From Sporobolomyces roseus (taxonomy: Eukaryota > Basidiomycota > Microbotryomycetes > Sporidiobolales > Sporidiobolaceae), in NCBI GenBank assembly GCA_016617785.1, contig JADILM010000004.1:1178001-1242000 (forward strand): a stretch of 64,000 nucleotides of DNA, in the 5' to 3' direction. Position numbers and translations under genes: made by a program. This document shows positions 1-11,416 of this stretch, in pieces (within the stretch, counting starts at the first letter, position 1; every line of letters begins with the position of its first letter). The notes beneath the pieces are model-generated. The model was not told where the DNA came from and ran no database searches. It saw only the letters and a program-made list of their open reading frames with translations.

Positions 1-40
1 AACGCATACACTCCAACCATCTTTCATCAACACCCAAAAG

Positions 41-3000
41 ATGCCCCCGAAACAGAACAAGGGGAACGCACAACCACTCAGATATACTTCATTTAATGTG
101 TGTAAACCTCTCTTCTCAGCTCCTCCCTCTCAAACTCGAAAACCCCACCTCGCTAACTCAACTAATCCACTCTCCTCTTTATAGGTTGTTGGCTACCTCA
201 AGTGAGTCTATTTCCATCTCCAGAACCATATCACAGAGCTGACCTAGCGATTCATTGCAGTGCGAAGAACGTAGGAGCGAATTTCGTCAAATCGGATTCA
301 CAATCTTGGTTCTCGAGGCGTTCCACTCAGGAAGAATGGGACGCATCTCGTGAATCGAAACGACGCAAACTCATGGCGAGTCAAGAAGAACTCGATGAAC
401 TCGCAAAACAGAACGGAGATGAACTCGTCGCAGGGAAACCAAAACTCAATGTTCTCAAGAGTGCACCAGAAGGAGGAGTCAAACCTCCCAAGCAATCTGT
501 AAGCTACCTCCTTCGCATTACCTTGATTGGGTACTGATGACTCGAGGCGAGACAACAGACTTCAGTTTCGACAGATCCGTTGGCGAGAACGATAGTCATT
601 CATCCTGGATCTCGTTGGCTTCGAATTGGGAGAGCTTCCGATATCGCACCTCTCGCAATCCCAAACGTCATCGCTCGCAAGTCTCGTACCTTCACACCTG
701 CTTCAACTGTTTCGAATGGAAAAGGGAAAGAACCTGAACTAGTAGCGAGACCTCAAGCTCCCGTACAAAATGGAGACACCTCACAACCTCCTCCTCCTCC
801 TCCTTCCACCTCGCTTCCGACTGCTTCAACTTCCACGGCACCTGTCGCTTCTCTCCCTCCTCTCCCCGGTCTCCCAGACTTGAACGGCGATTCAACCATG
901 TCAGAAATCCCTTCAACCGCAGCGACTGAGAATGGATACGATTCTGACGCCTCATCCTCCACCCCTCGTACAACTGATCCCTCTGTTCCTTCATCATCAA
1001 AACCTCTCGACCCACTCTCTGCGAAAATCTCATCTTTGAAAGCCGATTTGAGGGCGAGGATGAGAGCTTACAAGTTGAGGGGTCAAGGGAATGGAAATAC
1101 TCAGGCTGAGACTTATAACGCTACGGTTCAGGCGGAGAGTATGGGGAGAGATTTCGAGGGAGATCATGAGTGGACGACGGGAGAAGAGGAAGTTTGGGTT
1201 GGAAACAAGGTCAGTCTTTCTTCGATTAGTTCGTGCACGTCAACTCATCTTTCTCTCATGATGTGTAGGCTGTGAGAATACCAGATCCGCTCGCTTCGGG
1301 ATACGTCTTGAGGCATCCTTTCCAACGAGGAGGATTCAATACGGTTGGCTATGTTTCTCAGCAAGAATTCCTCGGTGATGTCGAGACGCTCTACGCTACA
1401 ATCTTGCGAGATGAATTGGGTATTGAACGAGAAGATCTCAAGGTGAGTCGAGGATCTCAGGATATTGCTGCGTTGACATTGCTGAAAAATGTCTTCGTTG
1501 ATCTCCCTCTTTCAGGATTACTCTGTCATTTTCCTCATTCCCGATCTATATGAAGAGGTCTATGTTCGAGAAATGTGCAACCTCCTCCTCCGTACACTCG
1601 GCTTCAAACAGCTCTGTGTCATGCAGGTAAGCTGCTCGTGTTCTCACTCTTCACGGAGAATCTACTGATTCGGATTGCACGAATAGGAATCGGTCTGTTC
1701 TACGTTCGGAGCTGGGATCTCTTCGGCTTGCGTCGTCGATATTGGAGCTACCCTTACCACTATCACCTGCATCGAAGAAGGTTTAGTCTTACCCGAAACT
1801 CGGTCAGTTCTCGCTTCCTCGTTTTACCTCCGAGCTCGGCTGACTTCTCTCGTTTTGCTCTTTTCAGAATCGTACTCGATTTCGCAGGAGACGACATCAC
1901 TTCCTTCATGCACGTTCTCTTGAATCGAACAGGGTTCCCTTACAAAGAAGCAGATTTGACGAAATGGTACGATTGGATCGTGCTCGAGGAGTTGAAAGAA
2001 CGTTCTGTCGTTCTCAGCGAAGTGAGTCCACACTCTTTCTCTCCTACCGACTGTTCGTTGACCGTGAGCTGAGTGAGTAGGGTGACATCGGATTGAACCT
2101 TTACGACTTTTACATTCGTCACCCTGGAGTCGTTACTCAGAAGTACACGATGAGGATGTATGATGACTGTATTCTCGCTCCTTACGTGAGCTTATCTATT
2201 CTCGTAAGATCTCGTTCGCCGCTGACAGCGTTCTCGCGATCAGGCTCTCTTTGCACCTCGAGTTATCGACTTCGAGAAGAAAGTTGTTCATCAACCCCAA
2301 CTTTGGGACAAGAATGTCGACGATTACATCGAGATTGGTCAAGGTGGAGTCGTGAGTCTGTCGATCCTTTAATTCTCTCGTAGAGGCGTATTGAGCACTT
2401 CCTTCCCCTCCTCGCAGACAAACGCTATGAAGAACTCGACTCGACATCTCTTCCTTCCTACCACCTCTGTTCCTCTCGTCCCCGCTTCCGCTCTCGCTCC
2501 TCCTACTGGCGATTCCTCTCGTGCCGCTTCGCCAGCTTCTCGATCTCAAGTCGGAACTCCTGCAGTCGAGGATCCCTCGGGTCTCGCTCCGATCGCTCTT
2601 CCTCCTCTTCCCGGTCTCGCCGCTCCAGCTACAGCAACACCGTCTCTCGCCGGATCACCAGCACCTGAACGACCAGCTGTCGTTCCGCCGACTCCTCAAT
2701 CCATCGATACTAGATACGAATCTTCGAAAATCCCTCTCGATGTTGCAGTTGTCGAATCGATCTTGGCTGCTGGAGCAGAAGAGAGGATGAGGAAAGTCGC
2801 TGCAAACTTGTTGATTGTCGGTGGAACAGGTGGTATTCACAATATAGGTTTCGCCGTCGAATCTCGGTAAGCGTTCCTCTCGTTATTCTTCGACTACTTT
2901 CGCGTTGACTAATATATCTTTTCTTGTGTAGTATCGCACCTCAACTCGTCGCAAGAGTACCATCACTCTCAGGGCACATCTCGTATGTCCCAGGACCTCG

Positions 3001-3148
3001 CGAAATCGAACCAGAGAATCTCGCTTGGAAAGGAATCTCAGTATTGATCAAGATCGAGGCTTCGAACGAGTTGTGGATCCGTCAGGAAGATTGGGAACAC
3101 CTGGGAATGAGGGCGGTCAGGGATAGAGCATTCTTCTGGGCTCAGTAG
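41..3148 (+). CDS. ARP8: Actin-related protein Arp8 (INO80 chromatin remodeller subunit)
   Basis: Twelve exons join into one frame of about 798 codons. Exon 1 starts at ATG 41 and exon 2 is only 17 bases (185-201). The later exons start near 261, 559, 1269, 1516, 1687, 1868, 2081, 2244, 2418 and 2932. The actin fold shows at residues beginning RTIVIHPGSRWLRIGRASD (phosphate-1 loop region) and at ESVCSTFGAGISSACVVDIG (phosphate-2 region), a hallmark of Arp8 orthologues. A long low-complexity Ser/Pro/Thr insertion lies between the first loop and the rest of the fold (about 700-1020), and another lies at about 2440-2700. The protein ends in a WIRQEDW segment. In the family, Arp8 is a nuclear protein that binds actin, Arp4 and linker DNA in INO80. 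The family call is firm. The shortest exons and the start are inferred from splice sites. Confidence 0.9.
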
Positions 3149-3833
3149 TCGTTCTTTGTTTTTGAGAAAGCTCGTTTCGCAATTGCATTTTCGTGCTGAA
3201 GATAGACTTGTTTGCAGTGAGTTTGAGAGGCTTTCTTCGAGATAAGGATCTTGAGACTGAGCTTGATCCACTGCAATCTGCGAAATTTTGAGAGAAGCGA
3301 GTTCGAAAACTTCTTTCTCTCTTTCTCTCTCCTTCCCTTCACTCTCAACTTCAACTTCAACATCTCGACTGGCTAAGCCTTGTACGTTACCTTTGCTATA
3401 GAGAGCACTAGCTGGCACTATCGAGTGTACAGGTCGTTCTTCGCCCGTCATCAAATCAGGAGCTTTCTCTCTCCTCCGTCTCTCAAGATTTCTCAACAAC
3501 TTCAACTCCAATGCCCACAAGGTCCTCCAAGGTCTCCATGAGGTGTCATCCCGGTCGCGAGGTGGAGGTCTTCATCGCTCATTGCTTACGGCCGTCGCCA
3601 CCAACAAGTGCGTTCCCCTTTTTTTCACCTTGTTCTTTCCTTGTTTCTTTCCCTTCTCCTCTTCTCGGGTCCGACTGACCTCAATCTATAGCTATGTTAC
3701 TACGTACCAGATTCGCAATGTCGAGCGCAAGGAGAAACGTGTGAGTTCTCTAATCCTTCTCTTACCTTCTCTCGAGCTCATCCATAACTTCAATCTGCAG
3801 AACGGAGGAAAGGTCGTACGATGATGGATTCAT

Positions 3834-3903
3834 GACGGACGATAAGATTATGAACGATTACGGACGATTACCCACGACTACGAACGATTACGTACCAACG
3901 ACC
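3834..3903. repeat. Degenerate ACGATTAC tandem repeat at the edge of the identical tract
   Basis: Imperfect copies of a short unit (ACGATTAC and variants such as ACGACTAC) follow each other directly and end where the 610-base identical tract starts at 3904. The right arm lacks this repeat at the matching position, so it marks the point where the arms stop matching. Confidence 0.6.
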
Positions 3904-4280
3904 TAGCTCCAGCTCGAAGGCTGCGATTCGTCGTCAACCCACAGAACTTTCGCTCTTTTCGAGTGTCAAGTCTCTCCATCTCACGACGTTCAACCTTTCC
4001 ACCGGGTCTCTCCTCCTAGTCATCCTATCCTCTCAACAAGAGGTCGTCTCAATCATGACGAAGCTTGACCAACGACGAATTCCCACCTCGACTCTTTTTC
4101 GACACGAATTTCGACAACTCTTCGTCTTTTCGCAGGTTCAATCCACGGGATGTGTTGCATCGGATTCGCTCCTACACCCAAAGAAGCTATGACAGTATCA
4201 GAAGATGAGGGTTAGTTGAGTGAGAAGAGTGTCGTATCGGAGTTGACAAGAAGTTGGTCTGAGGGTGCGAAGGGGATCTG

Positions 4281-4571
4281 TCAAGCTATAGGTCGAGGAC
4301 AGTAGTCATCGCTACTCCCTCTGAGTTCAATCTCGAGGAAGTATGCACTACTGGAGATATACAGAATCGCAGCGACGATCAAAAGACTATCTTGGCCAGA
4401 TAGTCGAATCGTTACTTTCTTCAATTCTCTCGACGGAACTTCTCTCGATAGCTGGAGCTCCCCTCTTATGATGACGACAGCTCCTTGATCGACTACACTC
4501 TCAGCTGAATCTCGCATGGATTCGGCTTTGAGTTGAAGTCGAGCGAGATGGAAAAGAGGGAAACTGATCAT
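4281..4571 (-). CDS. Unrecognised 96-residue reading frame inside the inverted repeat, left copy
   Basis: An ATG-started frame of 96 codons lies within the left arm. Its twin in the right arm (16516-16806, plus strand) differs at one residue (Met against Arg near position 19). Most of both frames lies in the identical tract, so conservation of the frame is not independent evidence of coding. A hydrophobic stretch (LLIVAAILYISSSAYFLEI) near residues 65-83 could be a membrane segment. Upstream on the same strand, the frame around 4646-4860 resembles 16230-16440 at the residue level (shared SFSR.VD....FAS and GIRHC), which hints at a spliced gene in this orientation. No family was recognised. 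It may be a duplicated gene, a decayed pair or non-coding. Confidence 0.2.
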   Translation of the reverse strand: MISFPLFHLARLQLKAESMRDSAESVVDQGAVVIIRGELQLSREVPSRELKKVTIRLSGQDSLLIVAAILYISSSAYFLEIELRGSSDDYCPRPIA

Positions 4572-4690
4572 TTCCTTTTCTCTTCTTCGTCTCGTCTTTC
4601 GAGTGTCTGATGGAGGGGTCAAGACCTTTTGAAATACGATTGTAGTCAATTCCTCTTGCAATGCCTTATTCCTTGACTCTGCCTTCCTTT

Positions 4691-5320
4691 GAAACTCGCG
4701 AAATCCCACTCTGCATCAACGTCTCGAGAGAAGCTGTAGCTCCTGACATCGTCTTTTCCGCACACTCCTCTCATTCTGCACTTCACCTCGATCTCGACCT
4801 GTCGAGTTCGAATCGGATCGGGAGCGAGATCGTTCGAAGGCTTCGAGAGGGCGCTTTGGAGGTAGCTACAACCTGAAAGCCAGCTTTGCGCGACCTCTTC
4901 GGGTGTAGCAGTTTGTGAGCCAGAGTCAATCGCTGCACATAGCCCGGGGAGCGAATGCGACAAACAGGAATCTCCTTCGCAAAGATTTTATCGCGTCTGT
5001 AGCCGAGTCTCTCAAACTCCTCGCCTCTCTCTCGTTGCTCGCAACTCCCGCTTCATTCGCACAACCGCGTTGTTCCAATCGATTTCGATGTCGCAACGGT
5101 TCGCACTGCGTGGTGATAAACTTCGATTCTGAGCTCATTGCTTAGTGATCCGTCATTATTGTCTCTTCCCCTCAACGTTTTTCTAGATTAAAGTGCTCTC
5201 GACTTACGACGACGACCCTTTTCCAATCCAAGAACTACTCGGAACAATCCCTCCCTTCCCCTTCCTTTCTACTCATCACTCTGACTTTCTCGTTCTTCTC
5301 TCGCTTCGCAATTCTTCCAA
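4691..5320. other. Gap between inverted repeat and next gene; no confident gene
   Basis: Short frames exist on both strands, but none has a recognisable family or a convincing splice pattern. The first 200 bases keep weak residue-level similarity on the minus strand to about 16150-16410, so the old duplication probably extends into this gap. Confidence 0.4.
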
Positions 5321-5719
5321 ATGTCAACCACTTCGAAACCCTCCGGTCCGTCTGTACTCCTCGCTCCCGTCTCGCTCTAGCCTGACGCTCTTCCCCTCGT
5401 CACAGCCGCGAACGCGACGACAGTAGCCCCGCCTTTCGACGTCTACAACGATTCCCTCTCTCAACGAACTTCCGACGCTCTCGCAGCCGGTCACGTCCCC
5501 TCTAATGATCCCACTCGAGGTACTTTTCTTCCCCTCCCTTCTCTCTCTTTCAAGGAGCATACAGCTGATTAGAAGGAGGCGAGCCGAGTAGAAGCTAGAC
5601 CGGATGGAGAGAAACAGGATGTGAGAAGTCCGGAGGAGATGACAGAGGCCGATAGGACGAGATTGGACCCGTTGAGTCATCGACCCGAGGGTGGGGAATG
5701 GGAGAAAGAGAAAGCATGA
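5321..5719 (+). CDS. Small unrecognised spliced protein (tentative)
   Basis: A possible three-exon gene of roughly 80-95 codons. ATG 5321 opens MSTTSKPS, with a likely donor at 5346 (gtccgt). The second exon follows a cacag acceptor near 5405 and encodes a segment ending SNDPTR. The last exon contains the frame RPDGEKQDVRSPEEMTEADR and ends HRPEGGEWEKEKA at TGA 5717-5719. The second splice junction is uncertain, because the obvious ttag acceptor at 5570 needs a phase that the preceding donor does not supply; an acceptor about 16 bases further on would fit. The product is polar, charged and lacks membrane segments. The minus-strand gene downstream converges on it. No family was recognised, and the whole model could be wrong. 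Confidence 0.35.
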
Positions 5720-6183
5720 AGAGGGAGAGGAGACGAGGGTAGAAGGGATAAACGGAGAAGAGGAACCTGTTGTAAAACCTCGACGACGAAATGTCTGTAA
5801 AAAACGGTTCAGAATCTGGATGTACGATCTCCCAGAAGCCTGAAGAGCCGATACTGCCCTGATAGAAACAGACTCGGAGAGAATAGAGGTTGAGCGAGAG
5901 CTAGAAACGCTCGCGATCCCAGAATCGAGAACTTGGTTTTGTTTGAGGTCTTTGGTATAGCATGTTCAATGTGTGAGAGGGAGTATACTGAGTGTCAATA
6001 GCACGTTGAGAGGTACGTAAGGGGGAAGCGAGAGGGAAGGAGCGAGGCAGGAGAGCAACGACAAGAACGTGAAAGTGAAAGAAAGGCAAGAAATTGCGAA
6101 AGTTGTACGATAGATGATGTGAAGGGACAGATTCGAGATGCGGGTTGAAAGTCGAAGATATGAGCGTAAAGGAAGGTGTTGTG

Positions 6184-6913
6184 TTTACTGTGAAGAGACA
6201 AAGGGAGAGGTCAGAGTGAGAACGATGGGAGCCAGGGAGAAGTGAAGATGCTTACCTGTCCTAGGATTTGGTGTACGAATGAAACGTAGTTGATGTTTCC
6301 CTCTCTGTGTGAAGATACGACGAGAGGAGAGTGAGTCCGACAAAGTGAGAGCGGAAAGAGAGAGGAATTTCTGAAAGCGTACGCAGTGACTTTGACACCT
6401 TGCAACAATTCGTCGACTTCCTCCTCTGTCAACTTCTCTCCCAAACTCGTCAAGACATATTTCAACTCTCCTTGTCCAATGAATCCATCCCCTTCTTTGT
6501 CAAACACCTGGAACCCTCTAATGAATTCGTCTGCAGTTCCAGCGGGTTCGAACCCTCCAGGTCTGTTCAAAATGTTCATGAACGTGTTGAAATCTATATC
6601 TTGACCTCCCGTAGACTGTTGTGCCAATTGCGCGACTTGGTTTTGGGTTGGGTTTTGTCCGAGAGCACGAAGAACATCTCCGAGTGATTGACAAGGGATA
6701 GCTCCTGCTCCTCGTTTGTCGAATAAGGCAAAGGCTTCTTTGGCTTCTACTCAACACATCAACAGGGTCAGGTCAGAGTCAGGAGAGGAAGACGGGGGGG
6801 GATGGAGGCGCGTGTTGGATGAAAGGAAACACGAACCAGCGTCGGATGCAGACTATAGAGAACAATGGGATTAGCTTGTACTTGATTTGAGAGTGTGATA
6901 GAGTACTCACCAT
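6184..6913 (-). CDS. Myosin light chain, Cdc4/Mlc1-type EF-hand protein
   Basis: Five exons give 138 residues. Exon 1 is just the ATG at 6913-6911 and the last exon is only the stop codon (6186-6184), directly after a gtaagc..cacag intron. The middle exons are 16, 348 and 47 bases. The N-terminal half starts SASDAEAKEAFALFDKRGAG, a degenerate EF-hand without a full set of acidic ligands. The third hand reads FQVFDKEGDGFIGQGELKYV and retains D-K-E-G-D-G-F-I, so it may bind calcium. The C-terminus ends EGNINYVSFVHQILGQ. The size and degenerate hands fit fungal essential myosin light chains (Cdc4, Mlc1), which bind IQ motifs of class II/V myosins at the cytokinetic ring, better than calmodulin. 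Splicing before EGNINY needs an acceptor ending cagag, which is slightly unusual. Confidence 0.82.
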
Positions 6914-7125
6914 GATTAGTATGAGTAGTAAAGGTTGAGGTTGAATGAATCGAGAGAAAGGGAGAAACAGCGGAATATGAATCGTTTCCTCGCCTAGGAT
7001 CCTCGCTCCTCTTCTCTTCTTAAACTACTTCGCTAGCTTCTGTTCATCTGAATCTATACAGTGAGTAACCTTCCCCACGCGCCTCCCTTGTTCCATCCAA
7101 GTTGATCTCCTTCCCTTTCCAGACG

Positions 7126-8193
7126 ATGTCATCTCAACCTCGAGCAATCATCTCCCCTTCTGTACTCGCATCAAACTTTGCAGAACTAGGAAATGAGATC
7201 AAGCGAATGATGAACTGTGGAGCAGAATGGGTTCACATGGGTAACTCAATAAACCTTTCACTTTGGCAAACTTTCGCTCATTCTTGGTGAGGTTGACAGA
7301 TGTAATGGATGGTCATTTCGTACCCAACATCACTATGGGTCCTCCTGTACTCGCAAGTGTCAACAAGACGGTAGAGAACGTCTTCATGGACTGTCATATG
7401 ATGGTCGCAGATCCTGCCAAAGTACGTCTCTTGCGCTCTATCTCTCATCACTGACAACGACGACATGACGAGACTGATGTACTTTGGTCGTGTGCGTACA
7501 GTGGGTCAAGCCAGTTGCGGAAGCGGGAGGCAAATCTTACACATTCCATATCGAAGCACTCTCAGATCCCGGTACGCTCTTGTCCCTGCTTCCTCCTAGT
7601 CACTTCTCCCTCGACTGACTAGTATACTCGTGATCGTACAGAGAACGCGCATGAGTTGGTCAAGCTGATCAAAGAGAACGGAATGAAATCTGCCGTTGCG
7701 ATTTCACCTGCGACTCCTTCCTCTGCAATCTCTGACAAACTAGGTGAATCAGTAGATATGATGTTAGTAATGACTGTCGTACCTGGTACGTTCATTTCCC
7801 CGTCCCCCTCCCTTCTCCCCTTCGAGAAAGGATGAGAACTGATGAAATGAGGGAAGAGAGTAGGTGCGGGAGGACAAAAGTTTATGAAAGAATGTGTACC
7901 AAAAGTTGCCGAGTTGAGGAAGAGGTTCCCAAGTAAAGATATTCAGGTAGATGGAGGAGTTGGACCAGGTACCGTTGGATGTTGTGCACGAGCAGGTGAG
8001 TCTCTCATTTGCTCTCTATTCGAACTTGACGAGCTCGACTGATGCGAGGCGGAGATGATCAGGTTCGAACGTGATTGTTGCTGGTACTGCATTGTTTGGA
8101 GCGGAGAAACCTGATGAGGTGGTCAAGGGATTCAAGGAGGCTATCGAAGGTTCAAGGGAGGTTTGGGGTACTGATAAGGCGTTGGAGGAGTAG
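7126..8193 (+). CDS. RPE1: Ribulose-phosphate 3-epimerase
   Basis: Six exons (7126-7240, 7300-7421, 7502-7571, 7642-7785, 7864-7995, 8063-8193) join to 237 residues, the usual length of the family. The enzyme interconverts ribulose 5-phosphate and xylulose 5-phosphate in the cytosolic pentose phosphate pathway. Visible motifs are [10 protein letters not shown] near the N-terminus, [17 protein letters not shown] (metal-binding His and catalytic Asp), CHMMV, the second metal Asp in VDGGVGPGT, and the phosphate-binding AGTALFGA. The first intron splits the HMD codon (ATG G/AT). All active-site residues I expect are present, so it looks functional. It is one of the most secure calls here. Confidence 0.96.
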
Positions 8194-8894
8194 AGAAACG
8201 GAACGACATGTAAATAGCAATATTATCAGTGTAAAGAAAACGTAGATTCTCCGTGCTAGTTGAGCGAGGTTGGCGAAGTTGTCGTCGAGTTGAGCGAGAA
8301 ATTCGACTTTCGATTCTTTCCTCTAACTCGACTCTTTGGCTCTCGCTCACCCTTCTACTCACCCGCTACTCGACTAACAAGTATACCATCCAAGCTGTGA
8401 TCCAGCAGCTCTCAATTTCATCTCGTCAACCTCCCCACTTTCTCATCGACAACTCCTTCTACCTCCCATCTCGCCGCGCTCGAGAGCTGGAACAGATTAT
8501 CAGTCAGTTAAACGATCACTACTCTATATTGCTATGCAGACAAGGGGATATTCAAGGCTCTACTCGCTACTCTATCTCATGCCGATCTCTCAACAACTAA
8601 CTCCCTACCGTCCTTCTGTTCAACTCTCTTCTCACGTCTATGGGATCGTATGCTCAAGCTATAGGAAAGTGAGGGGCCGCTAACTCTTTAACGAGCGATT
8701 TCGGATCAGGGCGGGGGAGCAAGCACCGGAAAGAGGAGTAGCTCTTGTTCGGCGCGAGGGAACGGCGGACGAGAGTCTTTACGAGGCTCGAATACGGAAT
8801 CAGGTCGCAGGTCAATCGAAGTATGCTAAATTTGCGCAGAGTTAGCTGACTTCGAAAACTTTCGCAACTTTCCTCTCTCTCCAGGCTATCAACC
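8194..8894. other. Intergenic region; no gene seen
   Basis: About 700 bases between the epimerase and the lipid kinase. A 115-codon frame at 8253-8600 has Ser/Arg-rich composition, no ATG-led context and no recognisable family. The sequence tttcgcaa (reverse complement of TTGCGAAA) lies about 30 bases before the downstream ATG. Confidence 0.5.
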
Positions 8895-10634
8895 ATGATC
8901 CTCACGACTTCCTACCTCTTCTCCCATGTCGATTCTACGACGAACACCCTACACATAAATCCATACCTTCCCGAACGTAACCGCTCTTCGACAACTTCCG
9001 AAATTCCCATATCCTCAATCGCCTACATCACCTCTCCCTCCGAATCAAACGAGCAAACCTGTTATTTCCTCGGTCGAAACTCAGACAGTAGCTACACAAC
9101 GAACAGGTTCACTCTCGACGCCGATTCTCCTCCTCTTCCTTCCGAATTCAATCGGTTCACTCTCCCTCCGAAACCCGAGAAACCGACGACGAGAGTGGTG
9201 AATATCGTTTTGAACCCCCAATCAGGTCATGGATACTCTTCTGCGCTCTTGAACGACGTCGTGCTTCCTTTGTTAAAGGGTGTGGAGGATTGGGTAGGGG
9301 AAACGAAAGTTTGGGAGACGACGAAAGAAGGGGATGGGGAACGGATTGGGAGGGAGATCGTTGAGCGCCAAGGGGAGGGAGAAGGGAGGGAGACAGTATC
9401 AGTGATGGGAGGTGATGGGACGGTACATGAGGTATTGAATGGTGCGTTGATGAGAGGCGGAAATGTCGAGAAAGAGAATCTAGATTTGGTGTTGATGTAC
9501 GTTCTCTCCTATCTTCATTGGACCCGTCACCGGTAGGACCTGATGAAGTATTCTCAATGGCGTACAGCCCTTGCGGAACCGCCAATGCTCTTTACTATCA
9601 TCTATTCCCGCCTTCCTCCGAATTCTACTCACTCGCAACTCCCCTCTCTCCTTTCTACTCTCTTGTCTCTTTCCTTCGACAACACGTATCTCCCCAGTCA
9701 CTCCCTCTCGCGCTGAACACGATCTCTCGCCCTGCCTCCTCTTCTCTCCCGCCAGTTTCGCCCACTCTCACCTCCGTCGTCACTTCAGCAGCACTCCACG
9801 CGTGTCTCTTACACGATGCAGAGTCACTTCGATCGACACATCCTGGAGTTGAACGCTTCAAACTCGCTGCGATGGAGAATGTTAAAAGATGGTGGATGGG
9901 TCGAATATCTCTCAAGGGTCAACCTCGACTCTACAGCTCTACGTCGAGGGAGTTCGCAGTAAAGGAGAACGTCGAACTCGAAGGTCCTTTCGCGTACTGG
10001 ATATCGGCGTTGACAGATCGATTCGAACAAAATTTCGTTGTCGCTCCTCTCCGATCCCCTCTTCATTCCCTCGCCCCATCTCCCTCCGATCCCTCAATAG
10101 ACCTCATCCTTATTCGACCCCTGCGACATCTACCGACGAAAGAAAAGTGGGAGAAGGGAGAGAAGGAGGGATTGGAAGAGGGTTTTGGGGAGAAGGTTTG
10201 GAAAGTTACTGGTGGGATGTATGATGAGGGCAAACACGTAGATATGAGGTATGAACCAGGGGAAGGAGTGGATGATCTGAAGGGGGGAAAGACGGAAATT
10301 GTCGAGGCTTGGAGGTGTGAGGAGTTCGAATGGATACCGGTAGGTTACGCACCTCGTTTACTTCTTCCGTTCTCGATCGTCTGCCGGGATCTGCGGTCCC
10401 TGGCAAAGGAGAAGGGAGGGAAACGAGAATCAATAACTGACCTTCGCAACTTTGATCTCCTCTCCCTTTCTACCTCTTCCTAACCCATCATCTCACCCAT
10501 CTTGACAGACTCCTTCCTCCGACCTCAAGTCGAATCTGATCTGTCTCGATGGAGCACTTCACGATCTAGGAGAAGGAGGGAAACTGATTACGAAAGTATT
10601 GGGAGATCAAACTGGAGTCAAGATCTGGTCGTAA
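8895..10634 (+). CDS. Sphingoid long-chain base / diacylglycerol-type lipid kinase
   Basis: Three exons (8895-9496, 9568-10339, 10509-10634) give 499 residues. The diacylglycerol kinase catalytic fold is clear: NIVLNPQSGHGYS at about residue 103 (nucleotide loop), VMGGDGTVHEVLNG near 175 (the GGDGT signature), and IPCGTANALYYHL, whose Ile-Pro codon is rebuilt across the first intron. The C-terminal part contains the aromatic and acidic patches usual for long-chain base kinases (Lcb4/Lcb5), which phosphorylate sphingoid bases at internal membranes. There is no obvious transmembrane helix or signal peptide. The lid region between the motifs carries acidic, Gly/Glu-rich inserts. Whether the substrate is a sphingoid base, ceramide or diacylglycerol cannot be settled from the sequence; a sphingoid base is my preferred reading. 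Confidence 0.85.
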
Positions 10635-11416
10635 CCTTGATGTCGCTACGATGGAGTGTGTGATAGAGCTACTGTATCAGCTGAAGGAGGAAGGAGGGCA
10701 GATAAGTGGTTATACACCGAGCGAAGAGGAGGGGCTCTCAGGATGAATTTCTGCGATCTCTCTCGTTTGAGCTTTCTTGCGTAGTCTCAAGGGTGTAAAG
10801 CTTGACTTGTACGACCCACTGTTTTCGCCACTACGACTACCGGGGGAGCTCTGTGAGTCTGCCTTTGCAGGACAAACAACACAGCAAACAAGCAAGACGA
10901 GCTGAACCAAGCTTTGCTTCTTTGTCCATCGCTCGCAAGAGATCTTCGGCCGATTCGTTGGAACAATGACTCATTGGAATAGGATTGGTTAGAAATAGGG
11001 ACGCGTTTTCGAAGCACTACGAGATCGACTTTCATGAGATGTGATAGAAAGCTTTTCAGAAAGGAGAAGCGAGAGGAAGTAAGGAGGAAAGGAGCGATGA
11101 GGACTGGGTCAAGGATGTAAGAAGAGCTAAGAGTGTAGGGGTTCGAATTAAGGTGTGGCAGGGTCGCAGGCGAAGAAACGATCGGTAATTCTTTTCAATC
11201 ACCCTTTGCGAGAATCGGAGGGACGCGACGAACTTTCTTGTCTTCTTCTTTTCTCCTCCCATTCACTCAGATCTCCTCACTCTCGCCCGCTTATCTACTC
11301 CACACTCTGCATACACTATTACCCCCTCTACTTCAAAGCTAGACTACAACTTCAACTCGACTGTCCACTCTCCACTCCGATCAATCGAGTCGCGTAAACT
11401 ACTCGCTTCTCCCAGG
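10635..11416. other. Intergenic region; no gene seen
   Basis: Nearly 800 bases with only short overlapping frames on both strands. The 3' half is pyrimidine-rich (CTCACTC-like), as expected for the promoter and leader of the downstream gene. Confidence 0.5.

Larger units (their letters stand above)
3245..4690 (-). repeat. Left arm of a long inverted repeat (partner 16410-17830)
   Basis: Read on the minus strand, this segment matches the plus strand of 16410-17830. The match is a mosaic. Positions 3904-4513 are identical, base for base, to the reverse complement of 16574-17183. About 3245-3606 matches 17463-17830 at roughly 85-90 percent by eye. About 4514-4690 matches 16410-16573 less well. 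The stretch 3607-3903 has little match except at an intron-like donor (gtgcgt here, gtacgt in the partner). A weaker, protein-level match continues to about 4900. No transposase, terminal repeat or target-site duplication was seen. The arms enclose about 12 kb of ordinary genes. Confidence 0.9.

Noticed and set aside
5901..6201. Overlapping minus-strand frames downstream of the myosin light chain
   Set aside because: They have low-complexity Ser/Arg composition and lie in the 3' region between two convergent genes.
6540..6556. A ggttcgaacc palindrome resembling a tRNA T-loop box
   Set aside because: It lies within the myosin light chain exon and no cloverleaf arms surround it.
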